Assembly (NCBI RefSeq): GCF_026314945.1
Contig: NZ_CP111121.1
Span: forward strand, 3,844,001-3,908,000
Direction: 5' to 3'
From: Chryseobacterium fluminis
Lineage (GTDB): Bacteria > Bacteroidota > Bacteroidia > Flavobacteriales > Weeksellaceae
Length of the DNA stretch: 64,000 bases
The position numbers were made by a program, and so were the translations under genes. The notes under the pieces are model-generated. The model saw only the letters and a program-made list of their open reading frames with translations. It was not told the origin of the DNA and searched no databases. Shown piece after piece: positions 16,744 to 25,395 of the stretch. Every line of letters starts with the position of its first letter. Within the stretch, counting starts at the first letter, position 1.

Positions 16744-18656
16744 TATTGTAATATAAAGTTAACAATCAGTATAATTCCTACCGCTAAAGACATGATCAGA
16801 ATGTAATTCTCAACATTTCCGTTCTGAATACGCTTCATCGCTTTTCCGCTGTCTTCAGCGCCTTCCCCTACGAAGTCTACAAAACGGTCCAGAACACCCC
16901 TGTCAAACATTCTTCCTCCGCGCCCTAATCCTTCAACAGTTTTTACAACAATGGCATTGTAAAGTTCGTCAATATATAATTTCTTAGCAGACAACTTTTC
17001 CCATCCCGTATATTGTTCTTCCGGTAACGCTCGTTTTTGCTTATTAACATACGTGTTTTTAACGATAAACCAAACGCAGAAGAACATCGCAACTGTTGCT
17101 CCCAAAAGAATCATTTCAGTACCAAACGGAACTCCAGAAAGAGTAGCTTCCATCTGTTTAAAGCTTTCCTCAGTAAGAACAGGTTTTAACCATTCCATGA
17201 GCTTAGCATAATGGCCGTGACCGATAAAGTGAGGAAGGTTAATTAAACCACCCAGAACCGATAGAATAGCCAAAACAATTAAAGGTAATGTCATATTGGT
17301 CGGACTCTCATGCAGGTGGTGCTTTTGTTCTTCAGTACCTCTGAACTCCCCGTGGAAAGTCAGGTAGTATAATCTGAACATATAGGTTGCAGTAACAGCA
17401 GCTAAAATGAATAAAAGTACCCAGTAAACCGGATTTTTAGCAAATGCAGCTACTAAAATTTCGTCTTTTGAAATCATCCCTGATAGCAAAGGGAATCCTG
17501 AGATAGCCAATGTTCCGATAAGGAAAGTAGCATGAGTGACCGGAATATATTTTTTCAGACCTCCCATAAAACGCATATCCTGTTCGTTGCTCATCGCGTG
17601 GATAACAGAACCTGCTCCTAAGAACAGCAATGCCTTGAAGAAAGCATGTGTCATTACGTGGAACATAGCTGTTGTATAAGCTCCAAGACCCAAAGCAATG
17701 AACATAAATCCAAGCTGTGAAACAGTAGAGTAGGCCAATACTTTTTTAATATCGTTTTGACGCAGTGCATAGAATCCTGCCAAAGCAGCGGTTAAGAATC
17801 CGATGAATAAAATGCCTCCCTGAACGGTTGGTGCTAAGGTAAATAAGAAGTTTGATCTTACTACCAAATAAATTCCCGCCGTTACCATCGTTGCTGCGTG
17901 AATTAATGCAGAAACAGGAGTCGGCCCGGCCATCGCATCCGGTAACCAGGTATATAAAGGAACCTGAGCAGATTTACCGGTAGCACCGATAAATAAACTC
18001 GCCGTAATAAAAATAATTACGTTTCCGTCCAATTCAAATTTTCCGGCATTTTCCGCTACGGTAAGGTAATCTACAGCATTAGTCTGGCCGGCGATCATAA
18101 AGATACCGATCAATAAAGCAAGGTCACCGATTCTGTTCATGATAAATGCTTTTCTCGCTGCTTTACCATATTCTTCGTTGGTATACCAGAATCCTATCAG
18201 TAAGTAAGAACACAATCCTACTCCTTCCCATCCGATGAATAAGATCAGGTAGTTGCTTCCCATAACCAATAATAACATAGAGAAGATAAACAGGTTCAGA
18301 TAAGTGAAAAACTTATAAAAACCTTTATCATGACTCATATATCCGATAGAGTAGAGATGGATTAAAGATCCGATCCCTGTGATGATCATCACCATCATTA
18401 AGGATAACTGATCGATCTGGAATCCGAAATTGATCTGAACTCCGTTTACCCTGAACCATTCAAAAGCTTTTACGATAACCGCCGGACTTTCAGAATCGAA
18501 ATTCATGAAAATACTCACCGCAATACAGAAAGGTATAAAAACCATGGCTGTAGCCAGGCTGCCCACTACTATTTTGGGAAGACCTTTCCCGAAAAGACCG
18601 TTAATAAGAAAACCTAAAAGTGGTAAAAGTATTATTGCATATATTAAATTCTCCAT
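16743..18656 (-). CDS. nuoL: NADH-quinone oxidoreductase subunit L
   Basis: 637 residues, about 16 membrane helices, with the long C-terminal lateral helix that lies along the membrane arm. Distal proton-pumping subunit. Signatures: FIGWEGVGLCSYLLIGFWY (TM5 Glu), GATGKSAQVPLYTWLPDAM (TM7 Lys), GPTPVSALIHAATMVTAG and KKVLAYSTVSQLGFM. C-terminal part about residues 540-637 carries the amphipathic stretch. Two bases separate it from nuoK. Confidence 0.97.
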   Translation of the reverse strand: MENLIYAIILLPLLGFLINGLFGKGLPKIVVGSLATAMVFIPFCIAVSIFMNFDSESPAVIVKAFEWFRVNGVQINFGFQIDQLSLMMVMIITGIGSLIHLYSIGYMSHDKGFYKFFTYLNLFIFSMLLLVMGSNYLILFIGWEGVGLCSYLLIGFWYTNEEYGKAARKAFIMNRIGDLALLIGIFMIAGQTNAVDYLTVAENAGKFELDGNVIIFITASLFIGATGKSAQVPLYTWLPDAMAGPTPVSALIHAATMVTAGIYLVVRSNFLFTLAPTVQGGILFIGFLTAALAGFYALRQNDIKKVLAYSTVSQLGFMFIALGLGAYTTAMFHVMTHAFFKALLFLGAGSVIHAMSNEQDMRFMGGLKKYIPVTHATFLIGTLAISGFPLLSGMISKDEILVAAFAKNPVYWVLLFILAAVTATYMFRLYYLTFHGEFRGTEEQKHHLHESPTNMTLPLIVLAILSVLGGLINLPHFIGHGHYAKLMEWLKPVLTEESFKQMEATLSGVPFGTEMILLGATVAMFFCVWFIVKNTYVNKQKRALPEEQYTGWEKLSAKKLYIDELYNAIVVKTVEGLGRGGRMFDRGVLDRFVDFVGEGAEDSGKAMKRIQNGNVENYILIMSLAVGIILIVNFILQ

Positions 18657-18658
18657 TC

Positions 18659-18988
18659 TTATCCTCTTAATTTATTAAATATACTTACATCAACAGAACG
18701 GGTATTTCTATACAGCATCGCAATAATTGCCAAGCCTACCGCTACTTCCGCAGCTGCTACCACCATAATGAAGAAAACCAAAAGTTGCCCGTCTCCATTT
18801 CCTTTATATGCTGAAAATGCAGCCAGTAAAAGGTTTGTAGAATTCAGCATAAGCTCAACACAACCCAAAATAACAATAGCGTTTTTTCTCAACAATACTC
18901 CTAACACTCCCAAACAGAATAACACTGAAGAAAGAATGATAAAATAATTCAGAGGGACGCTTTGTATAAATGTATTTACTTCTCCCAT
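18659..18988 (-). CDS. nuoK: NADH-quinone oxidoreductase subunit K
   Basis: 109 residues, three membrane helices, normal family length. Part of the membrane arm next to NuoA/J. The two conserved membrane Glu residues of the family are present in GCVELMLNSTNLLLAAFS and VAAAEVAVGLAIIAMLYR, which form part of the proton channel in NuoK/MrpC proteins. Lies 4 bases after nuoJ. Confidence 0.96.
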   Translation of the reverse strand: MGEVNTFIQSVPLNYFIILSSVLFCLGVLGVLLRKNAIVILGCVELMLNSTNLLLAAFSAYKGNGDGQLLVFFIMVVAAAEVAVGLAIIAMLYRNTRSVDVSIFNKLRG

Positions 18989-18992
18989 AATT

Positions 18993-19490
18993 TTATAAAT
19001 CTTTTTTACCGATTAATACCGCACCTACAATACCTGCCAATATAAGGATGGATGCAAGCTCAAACGGTAAAACATATTCATTAAACAAAAGCCTACCCAG
19101 ATTTTTAGTAAGACCCACGCCTTTGTCTACATTTTCAACAACGACATGATGGTCCTGAACTCCTCTGAAAACACCCAATACTCCGATTAACAGCAAACCG
19201 GCAGTAAAAACGCCAATAAATTTTAAAGTATTGCCCTTCTTACTTTCGTCTTCCTTATTAAGGTTAAGCATCATCAGGATATAAAGGAATAGTACCATGA
19301 TAGCTCCGGCGTAAACAATAATCTGGATAATCGCCAGGAACTGCGCATTCAGAAGGATGTACATTCCCGCAATAGAGAACATTGTAACAATTAATGACAG
19401 AATAGCATATAAAGGATTTCTGGCAAATACGAAATAAACCGCACTTGCCACTGCTAAAAACGCCACCAAGAAAAATAAAAACTGATCCAT
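18993..19490 (-). CDS. nuoJ: NADH-quinone oxidoreductase subunit J
   Basis: 165 residues with five hydrophobic helices. Membrane-arm subunit. The conserved ARNPLYAILSLI region near residue 24 and the AQFLAIIQIIVYAGAIMVLF segment with the pi-bulge helix 3 are clear. C-terminus ends ILAGIVGAVLIGKKDL as in many Bacteroidota NuoJ. Start overlaps the nuoI stop by one base. Confidence 0.95.
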   Translation of the reverse strand: MDQFLFFLVAFLAVASAVYFVFARNPLYAILSLIVTMFSIAGMYILLNAQFLAIIQIIVYAGAIMVLFLYILMMLNLNKEDESKKGNTLKFIGVFTAGLLLIGVLGVFRGVQDHHVVVENVDKGVGLTKNLGRLLFNEYVLPFELASILILAGIVGAVLIGKKDL

Positions 19491-20047
19491 TATTTTACCG
19501 CATTTTTTTGTTTCTCGGATTGTCTTTCAGTGATATCAATCCTTTGATTTATTTTTTCAACCAATTTATCTTTTCCATAGATGAAAGAACCTCTGTTGGT
19601 TTCCACGTCTACCAATCGGTCGGTAAGATAGATGGCAGATTTAGGACAAGCCTCCTCACACATACCGCAGAAAATACATCTTAGCATATTGATTTCGTAT
19701 ACTGAAGCGTACTTCTCTTCTCTGTAAAGGTGTTTTTCTTCCTTGGTTCTTTCAGCAGAAGTCATTGTAATGGCTTCTGCAGGACATGCCACCGCGCAAA
19801 GTCCGCAGGCAGTACATCTTTCTCTGCCTTCTTCGTCTCTTTTCAGGACGTGCTGACCTCTCCAGATTTCTGCTCTCGGTTTCTGTACCTCCGGATACGA
19901 ATATACTGCTGGAGCACCTTTCAATACGGTTCTGACAGCATGCTTAAATGTAATCCCCATTCCTGTAAAAATCGCAGGTAAGTAGATTTTTTCAGCAAGG
20001 GTCATTTCTTTATTGGAAACAACTTTTGATCTGTTCGTAAGTTTCAT
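19490..20047 (-). CDS. nuoI: NADH-quinone oxidoreductase subunit I, 2x[4Fe-4S] ferredoxin-type
   Basis: 185 residues. Carries clusters N6a and N6b that pass electrons toward NuoB. Both cluster motifs are intact: CTACGLCAVACPAEAI and CIFCGMCEEACPKSAI, each CxxCxxCxxxCP. The N-terminus has the amphipathic helix that anchors the peripheral arm to the membrane. A 105-base spacer with palindromic repeats separates it from nuoH upstream, then translation runs on coupled to nuoJ. Confidence 0.96.
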   Translation of the reverse strand: MKLTNRSKVVSNKEMTLAEKIYLPAIFTGMGITFKHAVRTVLKGAPAVYSYPEVQKPRAEIWRGQHVLKRDEEGRERCTACGLCAVACPAEAITMTSAERTKEEKHLYREEKYASVYEINMLRCIFCGMCEEACPKSAIYLTDRLVDVETNRGSFIYGKDKLVEKINQRIDITERQSEKQKNAVK

Positions 20048-20109
20048 TTAATTATAGATATTAGATGTTAGACTCATATTGCCTGTTATCTTAATTTAAT
20101 ATTTAATCG

Positions 20110-20140
20110 AACCTTCAAGGTTTTTTAACCTTGAGAGGTT
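20110..20140. repeat. palindromic intergenic repeat between nuoH and nuoI
   Basis: AACCTTCAAGGTT and AACCTTGAGAGGTT face each other around a TTTT loop, giving a 13-bp stem with one bulged G. On the transcribed (minus) strand no U-run follows, so a REP-like element is more likely than a terminator. Confidence 0.6.
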
Positions 20141-20152
20141 TAGTTTCGTCAA

Positions 20153-21216
20153 TTAATTTCCGAATGCTAAAATAACAGCACCTGTAATTAATAAGTTTAC
20201 CAATGCCATTGGAATAAGCGTTTTCCAACCCAGGTGCATTAACTGGTCATATCTGAATCTCGGTAGCGTCCATCTGATCCACATGAAGATCAGAATTCCT
20301 ATTACTGTTTTAGTTAAAAATGCGACGATGCTCAGGATACCGGCCGTATTTTCACCCCAATGCTGGGTTACCCATTCGATTCCGGGATAATTGTAGCCTC
20401 CGAAGAAAAGAACTACCATAAATGCATTGGAAATAAACATGTTCACATATTCACCGAACATGTATAGTCCTAATTTCATAGATGAGTATTCTGTAGAATA
20501 TCCTGTTACCAATTCAGATTCACACTCCGGTAAATCAAAAGGGTGTCTGTTGGTTTCGGCTAAAGCGGCTACAAAGAATACAAGGAAAGCAATCGGCTGG
20601 TAGAAAATATTCCAGTTCATTCCTGAACCCCATGGAATAATCCCCCAAAGTTTTCCCCTGTCTGGCTTTCGGTGATTTCTTTTAAATCTAAACTTCCTGT
20701 CATCATAATGATAGATAGCAAAGCCAGTCCCATAGCCAATTCGTAGGAGATCATCTGGGAAGAAGCACGGATCGCCCCTAATAAAGAATATTTATTGTTC
20801 GAAGCCCAGCCTCCGATCATGATTCCGTAGACACCAATTGAGGCCATTCCGATGATAAAAAGGACACCCACATCAATATTAGCGACCTGAAGATCATAAG
20901 ATGTACCTGCAATATTTAAACTTTTACCCCAAGGAATAACCGCTCCCGTGATCAATGAAATGAACATCACCAAGGCCGGTCCCAGTACGAAAAGAAATTT
21001 TTCTGCATTAGCAGGGGTAAAATCTTCTTTAAAGAAAAACTTTCCACCATCAGCAAGAGGCTGTAGCAATCCGAAAGGTCCGGCTCTGTTGGGACCGATT
21101 CTGTCCTGCATAATAGAGGCCACTTTTCTTTCTGCCCAGGTAGAGTAGGCTGCAATCGTTAACGAAAGCAGGAAAAGCGCTAGTACAAGTATAAGTTTAA
21201 ATGTAAGTAAATCCAT
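20153..21216 (-). pseudogene. nuoH: NADH-quinone oxidoreductase subunit H, frameshifted
   Basis: NuoH (about 340-350 residues, eight helices) forms the quinone-entry site at the membrane foot of complex I. Here it is split: 20617-21216 encodes the first 199 residues ([35 protein letters not shown]) and 20153-20620 the last 155 ([20 protein letters not shown], family signature). The frame is lost at a C run, 20655-20658. With one more C the minus strand reads [20 protein letters not shown], an unbroken NuoH. All other nuo genes are intact, so a sequencing or assembly homopolymer error is likely; a genuine recent mutation is the alternative. Confidence 0.93.
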
Positions 21217-21292
21217 TCTGAATTTTAGATTTTAGATTTTAAATTATAGATTATAAGTGCATTTAAAATCTATAATTAAAATTTATAATTTA
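21217..21292. repeat. degenerate TAGATTTTA-type repeat, nuoG-nuoH spacer
   Basis: The spacer is made almost wholly of AATTTTAGATTTTAGATTTT and its near-complement (TAAAATCTATAATTAAAA), giving both a 7-base periodicity and an inverted arrangement. Related sequence occurs in the nuoD-nuoE and nuoA-nuoB spacers. Confidence 0.6.
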
Positions 21293-22294
21293 TTATAATT
21301 TTTCGTCTTTTTCACTGATTTCTTTAGCCAGAGGGTTGTCTAAAACTCTTAGTTCATCCTTTGGTTTTTCGTAGTGATTTAATGAAATAACGGAGTGTCT
21401 GTCGATGTGTCTTGGACCTTCGATATTCCAGTCAGACAGTTCTTTTCTTTCAAAACGGCATGTATCACAAATGAATTCTTCAACTTCACCCCACTGATCT
21501 TTTCTGGCTGTAACTCTTATAATTTCGTTACCTTTCATCCAAACGGTAGCTTTCCCGGAACATTTATCACATGTACAGGTAGCATTCATAGGTTTGGTAA
21601 ACCACACTCTGCTCGCAAAACGTGCCGTTCTGTCGGTTAATGCTCCTACCGGACAAACGTCGATTACATTTCCGATGAAGTCATTATCCAGAGCTTTATT
21701 AAGATAAGTTGAAATTTCAGCGTGATCGCCTCTGAAAAGAATTCCGTGCTCTCTTGAGTCTGTCAGTTGATTGGCTGTCAGAACACATCTCGCACACAGA
21801 ATGCAACGGTCCATATTTAATTTGATATGGGGACCGAGATCATCTGCATCATAGGTGTTTCTTTCGAATTCAGTTCTGGTTTCGGGATTTCCATATTCAT
21901 AACCCAGATCCTGAAGATGACATTCACCGGCCTGATCGCAGACAGGGCAGTCCAATGGATGATTAACCAATAAAAACTCAGTAACAGCCTTTCTGCCTTC
22001 CTGGGCTTTTTCAGAAGTAAGATTTTTCACTTCCATTCCATCCATGACATTGGTTCTGCAGCTGGCTACCAATTTCGGCATAGGGCGGGGATCTGCTTCC
22101 GATCCTTTAGAAACTTCCACAAGGCAAGTTCTGCATCTTCCTCCACTGGTTTCCAATTTGCTGTAGTAGCACATTGCAGGAGGTACAGATTTTCCACCGA
22201 TCTGTCTGGCTGCTTCCAAAATAGAAGTTCCAGGCAAAACTTCGGTAGTCTGTCCGTCTATAGTTATTTTGAATTTTTTAACCTCTTCGCTCAT
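21293..22294 (-). CDS. nuoG: NADH-quinone oxidoreductase subunit G, short form
   Basis: 333 residues. Holds the iron-sulfur chain of the NADH-side arm. Visible: [2Fe-2S] ligands in PPAMCYYSKLETSGGRCRTC, the His/Cys cluster N5 in LDCPVCDQAGECHLQDLGY, and [4Fe-4S] ligands in DRCILCARCVLT with a later CP in VIDVCPVGAL. It stops after a CxxC...CDTC zinc-like segment at about 235-285, so the 500-residue molybdopterin-type domain of enterobacterial NuoG is missing; this short form is usual in this group and is not a truncation. Follows the barrel gene rather than nuoF. Confidence 0.93.
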   Translation of the reverse strand: MSEEVKKFKITIDGQTTEVLPGTSILEAARQIGGKSVPPAMCYYSKLETSGGRCRTCLVEVSKGSEADPRPMPKLVASCRTNVMDGMEVKNLTSEKAQEGRKAVTEFLLVNHPLDCPVCDQAGECHLQDLGYEYGNPETRTEFERNTYDADDLGPHIKLNMDRCILCARCVLTANQLTDSREHGILFRGDHAEISTYLNKALDNDFIGNVIDVCPVGALTDRTARFASRVWFTKPMNATCTCDKCSGKATVWMKGNEIIRVTARKDQWGEVEEFICDTCRFERKELSDWNIEGPRHIDRHSVISLNHYEKPKDELRVLDNPLAKEISEKDEKL

Positions 22295-22337
22295 ATTCTA
22301 TGCTTTCGCTTATGCTTTTAAGGCGGTAAGCTATATT

Positions 22338-23294
22338 TTAATTATACTTTTTTGTATTAAATGTATATCCGATGCCAAAATTGAACTGCGCATATACAAA
22401 ATCCTGAGAAGCTTTATCAGGTTTATTATTCAGGGTGGTCTTAATGTCAGGCATATTAATATAACCCAATTTCCCCTCAGCCTGAACAACAATATGTCTT
22501 ACTAACACCAGATTCACGGCGGCTCTGATATCGGTACCGAAACCTGCCAAATGGAACCTGTCGCTTCTTTCATTACCCATCAGCTGTACATTTGATTTAG
22601 GCAATAAAGCTCCGATTCCTGCTCCGTAACTCAAAAAAAGATCAATATTTTTTTTATCTAAAACATTGTGGTATTTCTGAGCGCCGATATTAATATAGTT
22701 AAGACCATCAGTATGTTCAAATGTTAACAATTTTGAATCACTGAGATCTGCTTTACCATTCTGTACCAGGGAAGAATATTCAGGATCATTGATATATCCT
22801 TTAAAATCTACCGTCTGGTTTTGATCCATCACATATTTCATATGATCCATTCCTAAGGTAATACCGAAATTGTCTTTCGGGAAATAGGTAATCCTGTAAT
22901 TTACCTGAGGAATTGTAATAGATCCCGGATTGAAATAGGTCCCCCAATCAAATTTTGTCTGTCTGTCATGAGCCACAACGTTACTCAGCTGAAAATCATA
23001 ACCATTTCCTTTAAAGTGGATGTCTGATTTTGAGTATACAGCATTATTCCAGCCCCAAAATACCATTACTGATCCTTTTTTAAAAGGATTTACCTCTTTT
23101 TTATTCTTTTTAAAAGATGTGGTTTCTATCTCTATTTTTTCAAAAGATGTTTTCTTTGCTTTTTTCGCATGCGGTAAAGCCGCAGGAAAAGCACATGCTT
23201 CTTCAAAAGTTCCTTCTTTGCTTAAAGTGTCTTTGATATTTTGTGCAAACACAAAATTAGACAACAATAATCCTACAGCAATAAGCTTCTTCAT
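22338..23294 (-). CDS. outer-membrane beta-barrel protein inside the nuo operon
   Basis: 318 residues with a signal peptide (MKKLIAVGLLLSNFVFAQ). After a Lys-rich linker (KKAKKTSFEKIEIETTSFKK) it shows alternating amphipathic strands (VMVFWGWNNAVYSKSDIHF, INIGAQKYHNVLDKKNIDLF, VYAQFNFGIGYTFNTKKYN) typical of an outer-membrane barrel. It lies between nuoF and nuoG, 15 and 43 bases away and on the same strand, so it is carried on the operon transcript. It is not a complex I subunit by any known scheme. Function unknown. Confidence 0.75.
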   Translation of the reverse strand: MKKLIAVGLLLSNFVFAQNIKDTLSKEGTFEEACAFPAALPHAKKAKKTSFEKIEIETTSFKKNKKEVNPFKKGSVMVFWGWNNAVYSKSDIHFKGNGYDFQLSNVVAHDRQTKFDWGTYFNPGSITIPQVNYRITYFPKDNFGITLGMDHMKYVMDQNQTVDFKGYINDPEYSSLVQNGKADLSDSKLLTFEHTDGLNYINIGAQKYHNVLDKKNIDLFLSYGAGIGALLPKSNVQLMGNERSDRFHLAGFGTDIRAAVNLVLVRHIVVQAEGKLGYINMPDIKTTLNNKPDKASQDFVYAQFNFGIGYTFNTKKYN

Positions 23295-23309
23295 AATTCC
23301 AGACTCGTA

Positions 23310-24665
23310 TTAATTACTTGCTGCAGCTGGGATAGGATCTGCATAATTTGCTAATCCATAATTTTGCGTTTGAGATAATTCAGGGTTTTTAATATGCCAC
23401 TCAAATTCATCTCTGAAATGACGGATCGCTGCTGCAACAGGCCAAGCTGCTGCATCACCTAACGGGCAGATTGTATTTCCTTCTATCTTTCTCTGGATAT
23501 CCCAAAGCAGATCAATATCTTCCATTTTCCCTTCTCCTTTCTCTATTTTTTTCAAAATCTTGTACATCCAACCCGTACCTTCACGGCAAGGGGTACACTG
23601 TCCACAACTTTCGTGATTATAGAATCTGGCTAAAGTCATGGTATGTTCTACCACACACTGGTCTTCATCCAATACAATGAAACCTCCTGAACCCATCATC
23701 GTTCCGGTAGCAAAGCCACCATCTGCCAATGATTCGTAGTTCATATATCTCGGTTCTCCGTTGACGGTCTTCAAGAGTAGATTTGCCGGAACAATCGGAA
23801 CGGAACTTCCTCCGGGGATACAGGCTTTTAATCTTTTTCCGTCTTTAATACCACCGCAATATTCATCAGAGTAAATGAATTCTTCAACCGTGATGGTCAT
23901 ATCGATTTCATACACTCCCGGTTTGTTGATGTTTCCGCAGGCAGAAATTAATTTCGTGCCGGTAGATCTTCCTACACCGATTTTAGCGTATTCAGCACCT
24001 GTAATATCAATGATCGGAACGATGGCTGCAATAGATTCAACGTTATTCACTACCGTTGGCCTTTCCCAAAGCCCTTTTACGGCCGGGAATGGTGGTTTCA
24101 GTCTTGGATTTCCTCTTTTACCTTCAAGGGATTCCAACAGTGCTGTTTCTTCACCACAGATATATGCGCCACCTCCTCTCTGAACATAAATTTCACAATC
24201 GAAACCAGTTCCAAGAATATTTTTACCTAAAAATCCTGCCGCTTTAGCCTCTTCAATCGCTTCTTCCAGAATATCAGGAATCCACGAATATTCTCCACGG
24301 ATATAGATATAAGAAACGTTCGAGCCTAAACAGTAAGATGAAATCAGCATTCCTTCGATCAGTAGATGAGGAAGAAACTCCATCAGATACCGGTCTTTGA
24401 AGGTTCCAGGTTCAGATTCATCGGCATTTACCACCAGGTGTCTTGGGACGCCTTCCGGTTTCGCCAAAAAACTCCATTTCATTCCGGTCGGGAATCCAGC
24501 TCCGCCACGTCCGCGAAGTCCTGAAGCTTTTACCTCCTCCAGAATTTCGTCCGGTGTCATTTTCAAGGCTTTTTCAGCTGCGGTGTAACCTCCCTGTTTC
24601 CGGTAAGTTTCAAAGTAGCGGATACCTTCTATATGTGCGTCTTTAAGTAAAAGTTTTTTACTCAT
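23310..24665 (-). CDS. nuoF: NADH-quinone oxidoreductase subunit F, NADH-binding
   Basis: 451 residues, full length. Oxidises NADH and passes electrons through FMN to cluster N3. The FMN/NADH loop GLRGRGGAGFPTGMKWSF, the glycine-rich RGGGAYICGEETALLESLEG, and the N3 ligands in ESCGQCTPCREG plus the distant Cys in NTICPLGDAAAWP are all present. A 15-base gap leads to the barrel gene; an 83-base spacer separates it from nuoE. Confidence 0.97.
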   Translation of the reverse strand: MSKKLLLKDAHIEGIRYFETYRKQGGYTAAEKALKMTPDEILEEVKASGLRGRGGAGFPTGMKWSFLAKPEGVPRHLVVNADESEPGTFKDRYLMEFLPHLLIEGMLISSYCLGSNVSYIYIRGEYSWIPDILEEAIEEAKAAGFLGKNILGTGFDCEIYVQRGGGAYICGEETALLESLEGKRGNPRLKPPFPAVKGLWERPTVVNNVESIAAIVPIIDITGAEYAKIGVGRSTGTKLISACGNINKPGVYEIDMTITVEEFIYSDEYCGGIKDGKRLKACIPGGSSVPIVPANLLLKTVNGEPRYMNYESLADGGFATGTMMGSGGFIVLDEDQCVVEHTMTLARFYNHESCGQCTPCREGTGWMYKILKKIEKGEGKMEDIDLLWDIQRKIEGNTICPLGDAAAWPVAAAIRHFRDEFEWHIKNPELSQTQNYGLANYADPIPAAASN

Positions 24666-24692
24666 TTTTTATTGCTTTCAGCGAATGCTTCT

Positions 24693-24718
24693 ACACTTTG
24701 ACAAACTCAGTGTGACAA
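24693..24718. repeat. dispersed-type intergenic repeat between nuoE and nuoF
   Basis: CTTTGACAAACTCAGTGTGA belongs to the look of the CTTCGACAAGCTCAGTGTGAC-type repeat scattered in intergenic DNA of many bacterial genomes. The flanking ACACT and AGTGT can pair. No second copy lies in this window. Confidence 0.5.
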
Positions 24719-24748
24719 CTTACGCCTTTTTTAATTAGTTAAAATTTA

Positions 24749-25258
24749 TTAGTCTAAATCAACCTGTCCTTCTCTGCAAAGATCAAGGATCTCGTCAACT
24801 TTCTCTATTGTTAAATTTTCATGAAAGAATTTTCCTAACTGCATCATAGGTGCATATCCACAGGCACCAAGACATTCAGCAGGCTTTAATGTGAACATTC
24901 CGTCTTCCGTAGTCTGTCCGTCCTTAATGTTCAGTTTTGTTCTGATATGGTCAAGGATTTTTTCACTTCCGCAAACCATACAAGGTCCCGTCCTGCAAAC
25001 TTCCAAAACATATTTACCAACCGGTTTCATATTGAACATGGTATAGAAAGTCGCTACTTCATAGACCTCAATTGGCTTAATACTTAATAATTCAGCAACA
25101 TAATCCATCACAGGAACGTCCAGCCATCCGCCGAATTCTTTCTGTGCCAAATGCAGAACCGGGAGAAGAGCAGATTTTTGTCTTCCCTCAGGATATCTTG
25201 CGATAATTTTATATACCTGTGCTAAACTTTCCGGTTTAAAAGCTATTGTTTCGCTCAT
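24749..25258 (-). CDS. nuoE: NADH-quinone oxidoreductase subunit E
   Basis: 169 residues. Thioredoxin-like [2Fe-2S] subunit carrying cluster N1a. Ligands are in CRTGPCMVCG and the later pair in AECLGACGYAPMMQLG; the fold is otherwise standard (VYEVATFYTMFNMKPVGKY). Spacers on both sides carry repeat DNA rather than promoters that I can identify. Confidence 0.96.
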   Translation of the reverse strand: MSETIAFKPESLAQVYKIIARYPEGRQKSALLPVLHLAQKEFGGWLDVPVMDYVAELLSIKPIEVYEVATFYTMFNMKPVGKYVLEVCRTGPCMVCGSEKILDHIRTKLNIKDGQTTEDGMFTLKPAECLGACGYAPMMQLGKFFHENLTIEKVDEILDLCREGQVDLD

Positions 25259-25395
25259 ATTTAAAGATTTTAGATTTTAGATTCTAGATTTTAGATGAAA
25301 AATCATAGTCTGAAAATCTTATCATTTTTATTATTTATCTTAAATAATTATTTCAGATTAATTTAAAATTTATAATCTAAAATTTATAATTTCAA
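25259..25395. repeat. degenerate heptamer repeat, nuoD-nuoE spacer
   Basis: 137 bases with AGATTTTAGATTTTAGATTC and TAGATTTTAGATG at one end and a complementary AAAATTTATAATCTAAAATT block at the other. Same repeat type as the nuoG-nuoH spacer. No gene or terminator is seen. Confidence 0.55.
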
